Origin: Chitinivibrionales bacterium | Lineage (GTDB): Bacteria; Fibrobacterota; Chitinivibrionia; Chitinivibrionales; JANQEN01 | DNA length: 58,124 bases | Direction: 5' to 3' | Assembly (NCBI GenBank): GCA_028278335.1 | Contig: JANQEN010000046.1 | Span: 1-58,124 of the forward strand | Shown here: positions 55,565 through 58,124 of the stretch, one piece after another | Numbering within the stretch: the first letter of the stretch is position 1 | How the letters are laid out: the number at the start of each line of letters is the position of its first letter | The notes under the pieces: generated by a model | The model's database searches: none | The model's input: only the letters and a program-made list of their open reading frames with translations | Told to the model about the DNA's origin: nothing | Program-made: the position numbers and the translations under genes

Positions 55565-56398
55565 ATGCCCAATATTTTTACCTATTTTGACTATCGCCAA
55601 TTTATAAAGGATTGTTGCCGGGAACGGCAAAAGGTAAATCCACATTTTTCCTATCGCTATATTTCACAGAAAATTGGATTACGCTCCACTGGTTTTCTTT
55701 CTATGGTTGTTGCTGGGAAACGAAATATTTCCGATCGGATAATTATTGCACTATGCAAAATACTCTCTTTAAAAAAAAGAGAGAGGAGCTTTTTTACCTC
55801 ACTGGTTCGCTTCAACCAAGCTGAAACCCACGAGGAAAAAAGTCATTTTTATCAGGAATTACTCTCCTATAAAGAGAGTCCCATATCTACAATAAAACAG
55901 GATCAATATGAGTTCTATACAAAATGGTACTACTCGGTGATTCGTGAGCTTATCGCAATTCAACAAGTATCTGATGATCATCAGCATACAGCAAAGTTGC
56001 TCAAACCTCAAATCAAACCTGCCCAAGTTCGTGAAGCACTGGAGGTGCTTAGTCGGCTTGAACTCATTTATAAAGACAAAGAGGGAGTCTACAAGCGTTG
56101 TGAGCCAGTAATAACCACTGGAGAAACTGTGCGGTCTTTTGAAATTCATCTCTTTCATAAGGCGATGCTTGATCTCGCAAAATCAGCATTGACTAAAATA
56201 CACCCTGATGAGCGGGAACTTTCAACAGTCACCATGAGCATTAATGAGGAAGCATATCAGCAGATCAAAGAAAAAACCGCACAATATCGGCGAGAGGTCA
56301 TGGCAATTGCCAGAACAGTAAACGTGCCAGACAGTGTATATCAGCTCAATATACAAATCTTTCCTGTGGCAGAAAAAAAGGATAAATCATCAACATGA
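55565..56398 (+). CDS. TIGR02147 family protein
   Basis: The 277-residue protein opens IFTYFDYRQFIKDCCRERQK, the hallmark of the TIGR02147 family known mostly from Fibrobacter relatives. Residues about 20-60 look like a DNA-binding helix-turn-helix (SYRYISQKIGLRSTGFLSMVV). The C-terminal half is helical and includes VREALEVLSRLELIYKD, a winged-helix-like motif. It is probably a transcriptional regulator. It starts 17 nt after the propeller gene and overlaps the next lipoprotein gene by ATGA, so these are one operon; the lipoprotein and propeller proteins may be its targets or partners. Confidence 0.85.
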   Translation: MPNIFTYFDYRQFIKDCCRERQKVNPHFSYRYISQKIGLRSTGFLSMVVAGKRNISDRIIIALCKILSLKKRERSFFTSLVRFNQAETHEEKSHFYQELLSYKESPISTIKQDQYEFYTKWYYSVIRELIAIQQVSDDHQHTAKLLKPQIKPAQVREALEVLSRLELIYKDKEGVYKRCEPVITTGETVRSFEIHLFHKAMLDLAKSALTKIHPDERELSTVTMSINEEAYQQIKEKTAQYRREVMAIARTVNVPDSVYQLNIQIFPVAEKKDKSST

Positions 56399-57144
56399 AA
56401 CACCACTTTAGGATAGTTAGTACTGTAACAATCTTGATTGGTCTAATCTATGGATGTACCACATCTCTTCAAACTGATTCGGGTCAAGGTGGTGGTGCAT
56501 CAGAGACAATTGCCCTTACTATATCAGGTGATAGCATCACAGGAAGCGTGAGATTGTACTTTGATAATAAAGATTCAGCGCTTTCTAATGTGTCAATCTA
56601 TCTTTATGAGGATGACTATTTAACCTATGTTAATAATTTGGCGCTCAATTTTATTGATTCAACAACCACAAATAATCAGGGCGCCTTTACCTTTTCCAAC
56701 CTCGTCCCTGGTGGCTATAATATCTTAGCCAAAAATAAAGTATCTATAAAAGATGCATTTCTTTCAGAGATTGTCATAAATGGGAATACAATCTCACTCA
56801 TTGATACTTTAAGAAAAACTGGAGATCTATCAGGAACAGTATGGTTGATACGGGAAAATAGTAATTCTACCTTTGATACCATTGTGGCTCCCTTTTATGA
56901 TGTATACATCCCTGGTTCTCCCTATGCAAATATTACCAACGCCAACGGAGTCTTTACACTATTAAATTTGGCCGTAGGGACTTTTCCGGTGATGTCAATG
57001 CGGGCTCGTGCTGTATTGGACACCTCCTCTTGGAATGGAAGTTTAGAAAATGCGATTATTATAATAAATAGCGCTTATAAAAATGATGTGACAATAAAGT
57101 CTGAGCTTTCACTAAAGGCGGTAAACATTTTTACAAGACATTAG
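56395..57144 (+). CDS. Lipoprotein with carboxypeptidase-regulatory-like repeats
   Basis: The 249-residue protein has a lipoprotein signal ending LIYGC. Two beta-sandwich repeats follow: GSVRLYFDNKDSALSNVSIYLYE...TNNQGAFTFSNLVPGGYNI, then LSGTVWLI...NANGVFTLLNLAVGTFPV. These are of the carboxypeptidase-regulatory (CarboxypepD_reg/SdrD-like) kind seen in surface lipoproteins. It overlaps the TIGR02147 gene by 4 bp. Its role is probably surface display or sensing linked with that regulator. Confidence 0.75.
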   Translation: MKHHFRIVSTVTILIGLIYGCTTSLQTDSGQGGGASETIALTISGDSITGSVRLYFDNKDSALSNVSIYLYEDDYLTYVNNLALNFIDSTTTNNQGAFTFSNLVPGGYNILAKNKVSIKDAFLSEIVINGNTISLIDTLRKTGDLSGTVWLIRENSNSTFDTIVAPFYDVYIPGSPYANITNANGVFTLLNLAVGTFPVMSMRARAVLDTSSWNGSLENAIIIINSAYKNDVTIKSELSLKAVNIFTRH

Positions 57145-57165
57145 GAAAGAACAAAGGAGAGAAAA

Positions 57166-58124
57166 ATGAAAAATCCTATCATCACTGTCACCCTAATACT
57201 GGTATTAAATATCTGTCTACTGCATGCAGAATGGAAGTCAATTGGGCTTTCTGAGCATACAATAAATTGTGTTTTGTATGGTGGAGGGACAACTCTTGCT
57301 GCTACAAACAAGGGACTTTATGTTCAATATACGATTGGTAGTAAATGGCTAAATATTCCACATCCTGATTCAGTGGTCATCCCTGCTAAGAATGTTGTAT
57401 GGGTAGATAATTCTCAAATAGCGGTTACTTTCAATAGTGGCACGAAATCAGATGGCCTCTTTATGGGAAGTTTTATTTGGGGGCCTCCTTTTTGGGTGTT
57501 ATCATCAATTGATTTCCTTGATCAACCAACAGCTCTCTACTATGATGGCCATCAGTCCAATACACCACTTCTGTATGCTGGAAATGCTAAAAGCATCTAT
57601 GTTTCTAGGTATAACCTCTCTTCCCAACAATTTGATACTGTAACGTCCCTCTATACGCCACCCTTTGCGTTTGGAGTAGAACAACCATTTTGCGCTGATA
57701 TACAAATGTATAGCAGAAATGGAAGACTTTTTACTGGAGGATTTGATCGATCATCTATTAATCCTGGGAATGGAAATCTTTTATGGCAAAAAAGCCGAGA
57801 CTCAATGATGGTTATCGTGCCAAAGCTTAAGGTGACCGCAATAACAGAGGAGATGCCTCGAGATTGTGTCACAACTCAAATATATTTTGGTACCAAAGAT
57901 TCTGGTATTTTCTATTTCTCTCCTATTATGTCCCACCCCCCAGTAAAATTTTGTGAAAGCCCCAATGATGAGCCTGTTATTGATCTGGTGGCTGCACCTC
58001 CTTTGCAATCGCCAAGGCCTAAAACACTCTTTGCTGCAGTAAAAAGTGGCGTCTATTTTAAGTGTTTGCCAAAGGGTGCCTGGAAAAAGTTGGGAAATCT
58101 TTCTTATGAACCCACCTGCCTGGC
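57166..58124 (+). CDS. Secreted beta-propeller-like surface protein, 3' end outside window
   Basis: The frame opens at ATG 57166 with an AAAGGAGAG site and runs off the window after 319 codons. It has a signal peptide (about 1-22), opens WKSIGLSEHTINCVLYGG, and repeats blades such as LAATNKGLYVQY, LLYAGNAKSIYV, RLFTGGFDRS, IYFGTKDSGIFYF and LFAAVKSGVYFK. It is most similar to the gene at 9880 (compare LFVAVESGVYYKY there). It lies 21 nt after the lipoprotein gene, so it is probably in the same operon. A sorting tail would be expected beyond the window. Confidence 0.7.
   Translation, partial: MKNPIITVTLILVLNICLLHAEWKSIGLSEHTINCVLYGGGTTLAATNKGLYVQYTIGSKWLNIPHPDSVVIPAKNVVWVDNSQIAVTFNSGTKSDGLFMGSFIWGPPFWVLSSIDFLDQPTALYYDGHQSNTPLLYAGNAKSIYVSRYNLSSQQFDTVTSLYTPPFAFGVEQPFCADIQMYSRNGRLFTGGFDRSSINPGNGNLLWQKSRDSMMVIVPKLKVTAITEEMPRDCVTTQIYFGTKDSGIFYFSPIMSHPPVKFCESPNDEPVIDLVAAPPLQSPRPKTLFAAVKSGVYFKCLPKGAWKKLGNLSYEPTCL

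Overview
The window looks like a chromosomal segment of a Gram-negative, AT-rich bacterium, most likely a member of the Fibrobacterota (Fibrobacter/Chitinivibrionia side). The main support is a TIGR02147-type protein (55565-56398), a family I associate with Fibrobacter and relatives. It sits beside secreted proteins ending in a T9SS-type-A-like sorting tail, PorV/UPF0164-like outer-membrane barrels and lipoproteins. The taxonomic call is inference. TGA is an ordinary stop codon in many genes here (for example 24406, 29499, 51131), so the code is standard.

Layout. 1-9.4 kb is an accessory secretome: a GH26-like hydrolase with carbohydrate-binding modules, a LytS/LytTR two-component pair, two papain-fold proteins (one without its catalytic Cys, one with Asn changed to Asp) and a von Willebrand A protein. 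9.9-13.7 kb holds a secreted beta-propeller-like protein, then a methyltransferase-like membrane protein, a HAD phosphatase and a GC-richer SDR oxidoreductase with a cassette-like hairpin between the last two. 13.9-22.6 kb holds the most unusual material: two secreted-protein genes each interrupted by one in-frame TGA (a thioredoxin-fold protein whose TGA lies in a U-x-x-C position, and a DNRLRE-like protein). The same stretch has a large LacI-sensor histidine kinase, a third papain-like protease and a decayed Reg_prop propeller pseudogene. 22.6-25.9 kb has a LysM-DUF2235 (Tle1-like) lipase with a possible periplasmic partner, and two small envelope proteins.

26-33.8 kb is more housekeeping-like: DUF3108, PAP2 phosphatase, a K+ channel with a stand-alone cyclic-nucleotide-binding protein, a divergent class A penicillin-binding protein and an outer-membrane barrel. 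34.1-37.5 kb is a Ni/Co ECF transporter operon (lipoprotein, NikL-like, CbiM, CbiQ, CbiO) with a perfect inverted repeat upstream. 37.7-53.9 kb is a dense core: HAMP membrane protein, geranylgeranyl-reductase-like flavoprotein with ferredoxin, D-aminoacyl-tRNA deacylase, barrels, glyoxalase-II-like hydrolase, YbgC thioesterase, sigma-54 regulator, AsmA-like protein, B-family DNA polymerase, M23 peptidase, glycosyltransferase 9, thioredoxin and aldo/keto reductase. 54.2-58.1 kb is a cluster of two more propeller-like proteins flanking the TIGR02147 gene and a lipoprotein; the last gene runs off the window.

The strongest lead is the pair of in-frame TGA genes only 4 kb apart, both for exported proteins with sorting tails. 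In the first, TGA stands exactly where the first Cys of a CxxC redox motif is expected, and it is followed by a hairpin that fits the bacterial SECIS pattern. This suggests cell-surface selenoproteins. The alternative, two fresh nonsense mutations, cannot be excluded from the sequence alone.
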